Assembly: GCA_025057995.1 (NCBI GenBank)
Contig: JANXEW010000006.1
Location: forward strand, 26,343-90,342
Source of the DNA: Thermofilaceae archaeon
GTDB lineage: Archaea > Thermoproteota > Thermoprotei > Thermofilales > Thermofilaceae
Length of the DNA: 64,000 bases
Reading direction: 5' to 3'
Shown: positions 8,750 to 16,439 of the stretch, piece by piece
Layout: each line of letters opens with the position of its first letter
How positions within the stretch are numbered: the stretch's first letter is position 1
Made by a program: the position numbers and the translations under genes
The notes under the pieces: generated by a model
What the model was told of the DNA's origin: nothing
The model's database searches: none
The model's input: only the letters and a program-made list of their open reading frames with translations

Positions 8750-8773
8750 ATTTTTATTAAAAAAAGTTTTTTA
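8750..8773 (+). terminator. A/T-rich terminator after the GH16-like gene
   Basis: Directly after the TAA at 8749 lies a run of T and A tracts (tttttattaaaaaaagtttttt). U-rich runs are sufficient for archaeal termination. The next gene has its own TATA box just downstream. Confidence 0.5.
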
Positions 8774-8786
8774 TGATAACCGAAAA

Positions 8787-8794
8787 TTTATATA
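8787..8794 (+). promoter_or_regulatory. TATA box of the ferritin-like gene
   Basis: The motif tttatata, preceded by a purine-rich cgaaaa like a BRE, is centred about 25 nt before the ATG at 8816. This is the arrangement of a leaderless archaeal promoter. Confidence 0.6.
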
Positions 8795-8815
8795 TGCTGT
8801 CTCACACGAGGACGT

Positions 8816-9304
8816 ATGGTGAAGGATAAACCAATAGAAGCATTACAGTGCATGAGCTTGATCGAAGAAGCCGCAGCTGAATTCTACGAGAACGTTTCGA
8901 AAGTCATCAGATTAGCGAGGTGTTCAGCTGCGCTCGCTTTCATAGCTACAGAGAGCAAGAACCATGCGACGCTCCTGAGAAACCTCTACGGCGAACCCCT
9001 ACCCGAGAGATGCCCGTCGGAGCTCGGCACCGCCGGAGTCTCATGCTTACAGAAACTCACGCAACTTACGCAGAAGATTAAATCAGGTTGGGTTCCAAGC
9101 CTTAAAGAGTTGGCGAGCATCTTAGAGGAGTTCGTCGAATTGGAGCACTTCGCTGGAGAAGAGGTATACGTGCAAGTCGCTGCCGGAGCACTCAGCACAC
9201 AGTTTACGAGGTTGGAGCGTAACCTTTTGATGACGATCGCTGAAGAGGAGAGACGTCACCTCGAGGTACTCAAGCTCGTCGTTGAAGAGCTTAAAAGCTT
9301 CTAA
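8816..9304 (+). CDS. Ferritin-like (rubrerythrin-type) four-helix protein
   Basis: This 162-residue all-helical protein has acidic and histidine residues spaced as in diiron ferritin-like proteins: E17-E18 with the nearby EFYE in helix 1, ESKNH in helix 2 (about 47-51), EHFAGEE in helix 3, and EEERRHLE in helix 4. The pairs E..ExxH and E..ExxH would hold two iron atoms. Three cysteines in the centre (LARC, ERC, VSC) are not arranged as a rubredoxin domain. A role in iron handling or peroxide reduction is inferred from the fold only. It has its own promoter and is convergent with the methyltransferase gene. Confidence 0.65.
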   Translation: MVKDKPIEALQCMSLIEEAAAEFYENVSKVIRLARCSAALAFIATESKNHATLLRNLYGEPLPERCPSELGTAGVSCLQKLTQLTQKIKSGWVPSLKELASILEEFVELEHFAGEEVYVQVAAGALSTQFTRLERNLLMTIAEEERRHLEVLKLVVEELKSF

Positions 9305-9327
9305 GGGTCGAACGCAGCCTACCGACG

Positions 9328-9981
9328 CTATAACTTAACGTAAAGATATGCTTCTACGCTATCGAAAAGGGCTGGACGTCTCCGGAGAAGTTCAGCTCCA
9401 GAAACTAAAGTTAGACTTGATGTGGTGAAGACGAGGGTACCCTCCTTCTTCAAGACTCTCACTGCGTCGTCGAGTAACGTGTTGAGTAGCTCGAGCCTCT
9501 CGCCGCCGCAAGCTGCAGCACCCGCGGGACCTGAGGGTGGTAGAGGCAGGTAGGGTGGGTTAACCACTACGAAGTCTAGAGAACAGCTCCTGAAAGCTTG
9601 TGCGCCAACGCAAGCTACAGGGTGGAAGAGGCTGCTTAACTTGTTTCCCGCAGCGTTTGCGGCAGCCTCCCTTAAGCACCTTAAGCTTATCTCAGTTCCT
9701 ACAACCTCTACCCCCAGCCTCTTGGCGAGGGAGAGCGCCGCCGAACCTACGCCTGTGCCAATTTCGCAACCCTTAGACCCGTTGATGACGCCTACAGCGG
9801 CGTCGTATAGCAACCCGGTTGAGACGAGAACCGGCGGGAAGCACCCCTTAGGTACGTTCACTGTAACCCCTTTGAAGTTGAAACGTCCCACTACTCTCCT
9901 TATCAAAAAGTTTAGGACGGATAGAGCCATCTTCGCTCGTAGAGTACTCAGCATGCCCCCTCTCGGCCTTACCTTGAGCAC
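9328..9981 (-). CDS. HemK-like NPPY methyltransferase
   Basis: This 217-residue class I SAM-dependent methyltransferase has the SAM-binding glycine motif EIGTGVGSAAL (about 77-87), an acidic end of strand 2 (VVGTEIS) and the catalytic NPPYLPLP (about 139-146). The NPPY motif methylates amide or exocyclic nitrogens. In archaea the short members of this family act with Trm112 on translation release factor aRF1 glutamine, or on other proteins and RNA. The first 17 residues contain two further ATG codons (positions 10 and 18), so the start could be later. It is preceded by about 200 nt of non-coding DNA. Confidence 0.7.
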   Translation of the reverse strand: MLKVRPRGGMLSTLRAKMALSVLNFLIRRVVGRFNFKGVTVNVPKGCFPPVLVSTGLLYDAAVGVINGSKGCEIGTGVGSAALSLAKRLGVEVVGTEISLRCLREAAANAAGNKLSSLFHPVACVGAQAFRSCSLDFVVVNPPYLPLPPSGPAGAAACGGERLELLNTLLDDAVRVLKKEGTLVFTTSSLTLVSGAELLRRRPALFDSVEAYLYVKL

Positions 9982-10116
9982 ACGAGCTGAAGCCGGCCAA
10001 CTTTTTAACCATCTAATCTCGAGAGAAGTGTTCCACTAAGGGCTTTAACCAGAAAGTTGAAGCCTGCCAGCTTAGAAACTAGCGTAGCGGCTAACTTTAG
10101 TTTTACAGTATTGTAC

Positions 10117-10175
10117 GACGGTACCCCTTGGGGGATCGTCTACCTTAACCCGTGTTTTGGGTTGTTGACAGGTAG
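10117..10175. other. Two adjacent dyad-symmetric segments between minus-strand genes
   Basis: Two imperfect hairpins lie side by side. GACG(10117-10120) and CCCC pair with GGGG and CGTC(10137-10140). CTACCT(10140-10145) and AACCC pair with GGGTT(10159-10163) and AGGTAG(10170-10175). They sit just downstream of the hydrolase gene and upstream of the methyltransferase. They could be a structured 3' end or terminator. The function is unknown and chance is possible. Confidence 0.25.
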
Positions 10176-10179
10176 GGTC

Positions 10180-11007
10180 TTACCTTGAGCGTTGGGAAAG
10201 CCAGTTCAACATGTCAGACAACACTTTGTCTTTCTCCACCTCGTTGAAGATCTCATGTCTTAGACCCTCATAGATTCTTAGGGTCTTGTCGGGGGACGGT
10301 AGCTTTTCGTAGAGCTTTCGAGAAGCTGAAGGTGGGACGATACGGTCATCGCCTCCGTGCATTATGAGAGCGGGAGAACTGATTAAACCTACGGACTTCC
10401 ACACGTTCGAGACCGTTTTACCGAACTCGGAGAGTATTTTGAAAGTCGGGTCTTTGAAGACGAGAGGGTCGCTCAAGTACTGTTGAGCCACAGCAGGGTC
10501 CTTGGATAAGAGTTGCGGGTCGACAGGGGTCTTCACCCTTCCTCGGGGGTTGAGAACCGCCATAAGCTGAAGCATCATTCTAGCGGAAACGGAGACTTTC
10601 AACTCGAGCGCAGCACCGCTAGTGATTAGACCGTCAAGCTCGCCTCCTACTCTAGCTGCAGTAAGGACGGCGATCAACCCGCCCATGCTGTGTCCTAACA
10701 GGAAAGTTTTAGCTTCGACTTCCGACTTAGCTAGCTTGATGAACGCTACAGTATCTTCGATAAATTGATTGAAACTGTCTACGTAACCCCGCGTACCCTC
10801 CGATTGCCCGTGCCCTCTCAGATCGTACATGAAGAGGGCGAAACCTCTTTCAGCGAGGAATTGTCCTACTTGCTGGTAGCGACCAGCATGCTCAGCAAAC
10901 CCGTGAACGCCCACAACAAGCGCTCGCGGAGTAGAAGGGGGTAGCCACTTGTACGCTACAGTGGCTAGCCCCGTATCCAAGGTTACGCGTACGCTGCTCT
11001 CAGGCAC
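10180..11007 (-). CDS. Alpha/beta hydrolase, monoglyceride-lipase-like
   Basis: This 275-residue protein has the whole catalytic triad of the monoacylglycerol lipase/lysophospholipase family: nucleophile Ser107 in GHSMGG, an aspartate in HGGDDRIVPP (about 217) and the histidine in GLRHEIFNE (about 247). The oxyanion segment VHGFAEHAGRY and the YDLRGHGQSEG motif are typical of this family. It would hydrolyse the ester bond of a monoglyceride or a related small ester in the cytoplasm. There is no signal peptide. The physiological substrate in an ether-lipid organism is unclear. It is divergent from the VOC-fold gene. Confidence 0.85.
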   Translation of the reverse strand: MPESSVRVTLDTGLATVAYKWLPPSTPRALVVGVHGFAEHAGRYQQVGQFLAERGFALFMYDLRGHGQSEGTRGYVDSFNQFIEDTVAFIKLAKSEVEAKTFLLGHSMGGLIAVLTAARVGGELDGLITSGAALELKVSVSARMMLQLMAVLNPRGRVKTPVDPQLLSKDPAVAQQYLSDPLVFKDPTFKILSEFGKTVSNVWKSVGLISSPALIMHGGDDRIVPPSASRKLYEKLPSPDKTLRIYEGLRHEIFNEVEKDKVLSDMLNWLSQRSR

Positions 11008-11046
11008 AAGCGTAAAGCGTAGGGGTTATAAAAAGGTTAACGCGAA

Positions 11047-11055
11047 TTTTTAAAA
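11047..11055 (+). promoter_or_regulatory. TATA box of the VOC-fold gene
   Basis: The tract tttttaaaa is centred 26 nt before the GTG at 11077, matching a leaderless archaeal promoter. The position supports GTG as the true start. Confidence 0.5.
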
Positions 11056-11076
11056 ATATGTCCTACAACTTGCCAA

Positions 11077-11520
11077 GTGGAAGAGTTTAAGAAGATCACT
11101 CAAGTAGCTTTAGTCGTCAGAGATATAGAGAGAGTAGCTGAAGCATGGGCGCGTTTACTCGGAGTCGAGAAACCGGACGTTATAGAGACCGGGGATGTGG
11201 AGGAAACTCGCATGGAGTATAAGGGAACCCCTTCGAACGCTCGAGCGAAGCTGGCGTTCTTCGACTTAGGGGGCTTGACGTTGGAGTTGATTCAACCGGT
11301 TGGAGAGCCGAGCACATGGAGCGAGTTTCTAAGGCTTTACGGTCAAGGTATCCACCACATAGCGTTCATCGTGAGAGACATGGAGTCAGCGATTAAGGAG
11401 TTAGAGAAGGAAGGGGGTAGACTAGTTCAGAAAGGTGATTTCACCGGCGGGTCTTACGCGTACATAGACGCTAGAGAAAGCCTTGGAGCCATAATTGAAC
11501 TTTTGACTTTTAACCGCTAG
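11077..11520 (+). CDS. Methylmalonyl-CoA epimerase-like VOC-fold protein
   Basis: This 147-residue protein has two beta-alpha-beta-beta-beta units of the vicinal oxygen chelate superfamily. It resembles methylmalonyl-CoA epimerase, including the GIHHIAFIVRD segment opening the second unit (about 91-101). Likely metal ligands are Q9 (ITQVALVV, where epimerases usually have His), E70 (LTLELIQP), H93 or H94 and E141 (IIELL). The histidine-to-glutamine change at the first ligand weakens the epimerase call. No methylmalonyl-CoA mutase is in the window. The start is GTG, and the gene overlaps the 3' end of the convergent GH130 gene by 4 nt. Confidence 0.6.
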   Translation: MEEFKKITQVALVVRDIERVAEAWARLLGVEKPDVIETGDVEETRMEYKGTPSNARAKLAFFDLGGLTLELIQPVGEPSTWSEFLRLYGQGIHHIAFIVRDMESAIKELEKEGGRLVQKGDFTGGSYAYIDARESLGAIIELLTFNR

Positions 11521-12581
11521 CCGCTAACCCAATTTAAGTTCTCTAAGGTTTTTTCAATTTCTGTTTTGAAGAAGCCGATGCAATAGTCGCTAACGCCTCC
11601 AACCCATAGGATAAACTCTTTGTAACGAACTAACCCGTTCCCGAAAACCACTAGAGGCCGGTCGCCGTATTCTTCAACGAGACCTTGAGGGTACAGAAGG
11701 TAGTCTGAGACAGCTAGAAGGTGCCCCTCCGAGTCGAGGACGGCTAACCCCTCCCTATAGGAGTAGTCGGCTTTGACCACGCCATGCCAACCAACCATGT
11801 ACTCGTTACTCGACAGTTGGAGAACGTTGGTTGACCAACCGACTTTAAACTCCCACTCCTCAGGCGCTAGGACGGGCTCCATCGTTTCGGCGTCGACAAC
11901 TGGAGGATTTAAGTCGGCGAGACCGCGCCAACAGACTTCTACGTCGTCGAAAGTAGGTCTACACAACAGTATAGCTTCCCCGCCTCGCTTAACGAGCAAG
12001 GCGCTATCCTTCATCTTCGGTATGTACTCTCCTTCAACCCCCCTGATGCTGAAAAAGCCGCGTTTAAGCGGTTTCCAGCCGTCGCCGAGAGACGCTAGAC
12101 CTTGAACCCATCTTACCTCAAGGTCCCCGTCCTTAGGGTGGTATCCGAACCCCGTGTAAAGGACTAGAGTCTCTCTTCCATCATCGTAGACTCTAGCGTC
12201 CTCACATCCTTTAAACTCCCACAACTCCTTAGGCCAGAGGACGACGCTAGCGTCCAAAGGTTTCCCAACCCTACCGTCCAACAACTCTTCAACGTTGACT
12301 GTGAATAGACCGATGCTTGAAACGTAACCATAGTAATCGAAGATCAAACGTGGGAAGACGTGAAGATCCTCCTCCTTCAAAACGGCTCCGGGGTTAAAGG
12401 CTGCACACACCCTTCTAGGGTATCGTGAAACTCTTAAATCATCGGGGAAAACGTAAGCTACCCGCTCGAAAATATCTCGAGTAGAAGGCTTCCGCAAACC
12501 CGTCAAGTTGTGAAAAGCTTCCAAACCCTTAGCTCGCAACCTTCTTTCCAAGCTCACGTGTACTAGAACCCGTGTGTACAA
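11517..12581 (-). CDS. GH130-family glycoside phosphorylase/hydrolase
   Basis: This 354-residue protein has the five-bladed propeller motifs of GH130: NPGAV near residue 64 and GCEDARVYDDG (125-135), which carries the conserved E-D-x-R, followed by a blade-closing sequence GWSTNVLQL and GWHGVV. Family members phosphorolyse beta-1,2- or beta-1,4-mannosides, or hydrolyse beta-mannosides. There is no signal peptide, so it would act on imported oligosaccharides. It is divergent from the GH3 gene, so the two may form a functional pair for intracellular glycan use. The exact linkage cannot be read by eye. Confidence 0.7.
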   Translation of the reverse strand: MYTRVLVHVSLERRLRAKGLEAFHNLTGLRKPSTRDIFERVAYVFPDDLRVSRYPRRVCAAFNPGAVLKEEDLHVFPRLIFDYYGYVSSIGLFTVNVEELLDGRVGKPLDASVVLWPKELWEFKGCEDARVYDDGRETLVLYTGFGYHPKDGDLEVRWVQGLASLGDGWKPLKRGFFSIRGVEGEYIPKMKDSALLVKRGGEAILLCRPTFDDVEVCWRGLADLNPPVVDAETMEPVLAPEEWEFKVGWSTNVLQLSSNEYMVGWHGVVKADYSYREGLAVLDSEGHLLAVSDYLLYPQGLVEEYGDRPLVVFGNGLVRYKEFILWVGGVSDYCIGFFKTEIEKTLENLNWVSG

Positions 12582-12677
12582 TAAATAGGTTATGGAAACT
12601 TAAGACGATTAGGGAAAGTCCCTTTACAACTGGTTAACATAGAGCAAGCTTTTTTGACGTGGACCCGTGGTGGCGTG

Positions 12678-14906
12678 ATGACGGAAGCGCGTCCACTCTA
12701 CAAGGATCTGATTAAGCCTGTTGAGGAAAGGGTTGAAGATCTTTTGAAAAGGATGACGCTCGAGGAGAAGGTTGGGCAGATGTGTCAGTACAGCGTCCAC
12801 CCCGGTGCCGTCAAAGAGTTTACGCATCTTCTGGAGAAGGGTCTGGTAGGGTCCTTCCTAAACCTACTGGGGGCTGAAAACGTAAACGAAGTTCAAAGGA
12901 TTGCAGTCGAGAAGTCTAGGCTGGGCATACCGTTGCTCATGGGGTTCGACGTAATCCACGGTTACAAGACGATCTTCCCTATACCGTTAGCCATGGCTAG
13001 TAGTTGGGATCCAGAGGTTGTTAAAAAGGCGTGCGAAGTCGCCGCTAGGGAAGCTTCAGCTGACGGGGTAAAGTGGACTTTTGCCCCAATGCTCGACATA
13101 GCTCGCGACCCGAGGTGGGGTAGGATAGCGGAAGGGTTTGGCGAAGACCCGTACCTGGCTTCAGTAATGGCTTGGGCTGCTGTAAAGGGTTTTCAAGGTG
13201 AGGAGCTCTCGCCGAACCCGGATAAGATAGCTGCATGCGCGAAACATTATGTGGCTTACGGAGGGGCTGAAGGCGGTAGAGACTATAACACCGTAGATAT
13301 CTCTGAGAGGACTCTAAGGGAGATCTACATGCAACCGTTCAAGTCAGCTGTAGCTGCTGGCGTCGCTACGGTGATGAGCGCTTTTAACGACCTTTGCGGT
13401 ATCCCAGCCTCAGCTAACGAGTTCACTATAAGGAAGGTGTTGAAGGGCGAGTGGGGGTTCCAAGGTTTCGTCGTCAGCGACTGGAACTCCGTCGGCGAAC
13501 TGATAGTCCATGGGATAGCTAGGGATGGGGCTGAAGCCGCGCGACTAGGCGTCACGTCTGGCGTCGACATGGACATGGTGGGGGACGTTTACAGAAGGTA
13601 TCTAGTCGAGTTAGTGCGTAAAGGCGTTGTACCGGAGAAGCTGGTAGACGATGCCGTCAGGAGGATACTGACTGTAAAGTTCAAACTAGGGCTTTTCGAA
13701 AACCCTTACGCCGACCCGGAGAAGGCTAAGAAAGTCATAAAGTGTAGAGAACACTTAGATGCAGCTTTAGAGGTGGCGAGGAAGTGTATAGTCCTCGTTA
13801 AAAACGAGGGAGTCCTACCGTTTAAGAAGAGTTTGAAAAGAGTGGCTGTCATAGGTCCGCTGGCTGACGATAAGGAGTCTATGCTGGGTTGCTGGCGCGG
13901 GTTTGGCGACCCAGCTGATTCTGTCACAGTTTTGGAGGGTGTTAGAAAGAAGCTAGGGTCTGAGGCTAAAGTGCTCTACGCTAAGGGTTGCGACGTCAAG
14001 TCGCAGGATAGGAGCGGGTTCGAAGAGGCTGTTAGAGTGGCGGCTGACGCAGACGCTGTCATCCTGGTGGTAGGAGAGAGCTGGGACATGAGCGGCGAAG
14101 CAGCTTCTAGAGCTTACTTAGATCTACCTGGAGTCCAGGAGGAGTTGGTTAAAACCGTCTACGAGGCAGCCGCGGGTAGGAAGATACCGGTTGTCATGGT
14201 CGTAATGTCGGGTCGACCTTTGACGATAAAGCGGCCTGCAGAGTATGTTCCAGCTATTCTAGTGGCTTGGCACCTCGGCGTGAGAGCTGGGGACGCAGTA
14301 GCTGACGTGGTGTTCGGTGACTTCAACCCGGGCGGCAAGCTGCCTGTAACTTGGCCTAAGACTGTGGGGCAGGTCCCAATCTACTATAACCATAAGATGA
14401 CCGGTAGGCCGCCCAGCAGTGAACGTTTCACGTCTAAGTACATCGATGAGGATTGGAGACCTCTCTTCCCGTTCGGTCACGGCCTCAGCTACACGAGCTT
14501 CGAGTACAGTGACTTGAACGTGAAACCTGAAGTAGTAGAGCCGGGGAGTGTAGTCCAGATCAGCTTTACTTTAACTAACACCGGCGGAGTGGAAGGGGAT
14601 GAAGTTGCCCAGTTGTACGTTCGAGACGTTTCAGCGAGCGTCACGAGACCGGTGAAGGAGTTAAAGGGCTTCAAGAGAGTCACGTTGAAGCCGGGCGAGA
14701 AGAAGCGTATAGTCTTCAACCTGCCGACAGAGCTCCTAGCCTTCTACGATAGAGAGATGAACTACTTCGTTGAGGCAGGCGACTACGAGGTCATGATTGG
14801 ATCATCTTCAGAAGACATTAGGCTGAAAGGTAGATTTACGATAACTAGATCTGAGAAAGTTACAGATTTGAGGAAAGTCTGGTTTACTGAAACTCAAGTG
14901 TACTAG
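12678..14906 (+). CDS. GH3 beta-glucosidase/beta-xylosidase
   Basis: This 742-residue GH3 enzyme starts at the ATG at 12678. The reading frame is open 24 nt further upstream to a TTG, and a GTG directly precedes the ATG. The N-terminal TIM-like domain contains KHYVAYG (189-195) and the nucleophile Asp268 in GFVVSDW. The alpha/beta sandwich domain follows (CIVLVKNEGVLPF onward), then a C-terminal fibronectin-III-like domain (about 620-720) with VAQLYVRD. This multi-domain layout is that of beta-glucosidases and xylosidases, not single-domain NagZ hexosaminidases. There is no signal peptide. It would release beta-linked sugars from oligosaccharides in the cytoplasm. Confidence 0.9.
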   Translation: MTEARPLYKDLIKPVEERVEDLLKRMTLEEKVGQMCQYSVHPGAVKEFTHLLEKGLVGSFLNLLGAENVNEVQRIAVEKSRLGIPLLMGFDVIHGYKTIFPIPLAMASSWDPEVVKKACEVAAREASADGVKWTFAPMLDIARDPRWGRIAEGFGEDPYLASVMAWAAVKGFQGEELSPNPDKIAACAKHYVAYGGAEGGRDYNTVDISERTLREIYMQPFKSAVAAGVATVMSAFNDLCGIPASANEFTIRKVLKGEWGFQGFVVSDWNSVGELIVHGIARDGAEAARLGVTSGVDMDMVGDVYRRYLVELVRKGVVPEKLVDDAVRRILTVKFKLGLFENPYADPEKAKKVIKCREHLDAALEVARKCIVLVKNEGVLPFKKSLKRVAVIGPLADDKESMLGCWRGFGDPADSVTVLEGVRKKLGSEAKVLYAKGCDVKSQDRSGFEEAVRVAADADAVILVVGESWDMSGEAASRAYLDLPGVQEELVKTVYEAAAGRKIPVVMVVMSGRPLTIKRPAEYVPAILVAWHLGVRAGDAVADVVFGDFNPGGKLPVTWPKTVGQVPIYYNHKMTGRPPSSERFTSKYIDEDWRPLFPFGHGLSYTSFEYSDLNVKPEVVEPGSVVQISFTLTNTGGVEGDEVAQLYVRDVSASVTRPVKELKGFKRVTLKPGEKKRIVFNLPTELLAFYDREMNYFVEAGDYEVMIGSSSEDIRLKGRFTITRSEKVTDLRKVWFTETQVY

Positions 14907-14911
14907 GTTGA

Positions 14912-14934
14912 TTCCTTTTTTTTAAAAAAATTTT
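14912..14934. terminator. Bidirectional A/T terminator between convergent genes
   Basis: A run of eight T, seven A and four T residues (ttttttttaaaaaaatttt) separates the GH3 stop from the stop of the opposing zinc-ribbon gene. It offers a U-rich terminator in both directions. Confidence 0.6.
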
Positions 14935-15133
14935 AGAGTTTAAGCTCTCGAGGGTCGTCCATCCACTTCTTCTCAAAGAGCCTTCCATCGTTTAAAGCCC
15001 AGTAGTGCTTCCTACACTTGCCACAGTAGACCCAGCGAGCCATCAGGTATTCTCCAGAGTCGTTTCGCCAGCCGACCGTCAACCCAGCTTGCTCAAGGGT
15101 TCTACCGCACTTCGGGCAAGTTAAACCTTGCAG
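14933..15133 (-). CDS. Small zinc-ribbon protein, start codon unusual
   Basis: This is a 66-residue reading frame with two zinc knuckles: TCPKCG near the N terminus and YCGKC about 30 residues later, so four cysteines could hold one zinc. The sequence then continues RKHYWALNDG and ends PRELKL. Between the upstream in-frame stop and the first cysteine the only near-start codon is CTG (15133). It has a purine-rich ggggag 4-5 nt before it. ATG occurs only after the first knuckle. CTG initiation is therefore possible, or the true start was lost. The preceding membrane-peptide gene ends 12 nt upstream, which suggests coupled translation. Function is unknown. Confidence 0.6.
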   Translation of the reverse strand: MQGLTCPKCGRTLEQAGLTVGWRNDSGEYLMARWVYCGKCRKHYWALNDGRLFEKKWMDDPRELKL

Positions 15134-15145
15134 ACTTCTCCCCTT

Positions 15146-15283
15146 TTAAGCCACCTTGATTCTATCTAACAGATTCGAAATCCAGGCTAGGAGGGATATC
15201 GAAAGCGACCAGACGGCTAGGAGCGCTAAGATTAGGACGGTGTTTACGACGAAGTCCGCAAGGGAAACCCATATTTCAGCCAT
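15146..15283 (-). CDS. 45-residue single-pass membrane protein
   Basis: This small frame starts at the ATG at 15283 and encodes one hydrophobic helix (about residues 8-36) followed by a short basic tail (DRIKVA). A tttaaag box lies about 30 nt upstream, where a leaderless promoter would be expected. It is immediately upstream of the zinc-ribbon frame (12-nt gap) and would form a two-gene operon with it. A role as a membrane anchor or partner for the zinc ribbon is only a guess. No family is recognised. Confidence 0.45.
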   Translation of the reverse strand: MAEIWVSLADFVVNTVLILALLAVWSLSISLLAWISNLLDRIKVA

Positions 15284-15389
15284 GAGAATAAAGGCTGCAT
15301 CAAACCCCCCTTTAAATGCTCCCCTAGCCTCTTTCGATAGGTCTCACGAAATAATGCCGTTATACATTGCGTCATAGCTTTGAGCGGCC

Positions 15390-16439
15390 TTAGGAAGCCC
15401 GTTTAAACGCGTGGATTAAAGCGTATAAGCGCTCGATTTTGCCCCTAGGCAGCCTCTCGCCGTAGCTTCTAGACGGGTACTCGCTGTGAGTAGTAGCGAC
15501 TACTAGAAACTTGTTTCCATGAGCTTCTAAGAGCTTTCTCGGTACCTTGAGGAACTCTTCAACGCTGAGTGAATCGTTGAAGACAAGTTCAACTGGTACA
15601 CCCGTAAAGAAGACTGCCTCACCAGCGAGTCTCCGAGTTGAAGCCACCTCCTCCACCCACTTCAAAGCTTCCTCGACTGTAGACTTTGGACGAAGGTCCA
15701 GCGGGTGCAATCCGTCGTAAAGGTCAGCCAACTTCTCGATCAACCCATTTAACCTAATGTCTCCGTCGCAATGGAGTAGAGCGTATTTCCCCTTCTTCTT
15801 GCATTCTTTTACAAACTGTTCATGCCACGGGTAGTAGGCTTCTTCGTAAAAGCTCCTACTGTATACGGGACCGGAGTACGTCGCCGCGTCGTCCGCTACT
15901 CTAACTGCGTCAACTTGTTGAAGCTCGGACCCCGCCTTGACGACTTCTAGAATAACGCGTGAAATCATCCCGTAGATCTTCAACGCTTCTGCACTGTTCA
16001 AGGCGTAGAAGGCGCCAAAGCCGAATCTGTGGAGTATTTGTTGCAGCTCCACCCCCCTGCCGCTTCTCGAGGGCGCGAAAAATCCTTCTGCCGTCTCCGT
16101 AGGTCCTAGAACCTTCAGTATCAGGAACTTCCCTTCTGAAAGCCCTTCAACCTTTTTTAAGAAAACTTCTACGGCTTCAAGGGCTGCATCAGCTGCGTCA
16201 GGCCACTCGTAAAGACAGGCTTTCACTCGGTCAACCCACTCGCTCAGCTTCTCGTCGTCTCTCCTGCGAAAAGGCCCCCCTGACTCGAAGAAGTTTCTCC
16301 ATTCAGCTACCCTAGCCCCTACCCCCAAGGCGTCGCTGAATGAAGCTTCGAGAAGTTTATCATCGGATTCAACGTGGAGAGGGGGGCGCGGAGGCTCTAA
16401 ACCCTCCATCACTGTTTGGACGAGCCTTCTCCCATCCAA
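15390..16439 (-). CDS. Uroporphyrinogen decarboxylase-like (URO-D superfamily) protein
   Basis: This 349-residue protein has the URO-D/MtaA-type TIM-barrel pattern in its second half: VRVADDAATYSGPVYSRSFY, then PWHEQFVKECKKKGKYALLHCDGDI, LADLYDGLHPLDLRP, and a C-terminal VVATTHSEYPSRSY. Members of this superfamily are either heme-biosynthetic decarboxylases or corrinoid-dependent methyltransferases. The HCDG motif resembles the zinc/thiol region of the methyltransferase branch, but no corrinoid protein or other heme gene is nearby. Substrate unknown. No signal peptide. It lies about 106 nt upstream of the small membrane protein gene on the same strand. Confidence 0.6.
   Translation of the reverse strand: MDGRRLVQTVMEGLEPPRPPLHVESDDKLLEASFSDALGVGARVAEWRNFFESGGPFRRRDDEKLSEWVDRVKACLYEWPDAADAALEAVEVFLKKVEGLSEGKFLILKVLGPTETAEGFFAPSRSGRGVELQQILHRFGFGAFYALNSAEALKIYGMISRVILEVVKAGSELQQVDAVRVADDAATYSGPVYSRSFYEEAYYPWHEQFVKECKKKGKYALLHCDGDIRLNGLIEKLADLYDGLHPLDLRPKSTVEEALKWVEEVASTRRLAGEAVFFTGVPVELVFNDSLSVEEFLKVPRKLLEAHGNKFLVVATTHSEYPSRSYGERLPRGKIERLYALIHAFKRAS

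Noticed and set aside
12678..14906. GH3 gene as the NagZ of the muramic acid pathway
   Set aside because: It has the long multi-domain layout with a fibronectin-like C terminus of beta-glucosidases, and is 20 kb from the cluster.
15156..15377. 73-codon open frame on the plus strand
   Set aside because: It is antisense to the small single-helix membrane protein frame, which has a better promoter and a more natural protein pattern.
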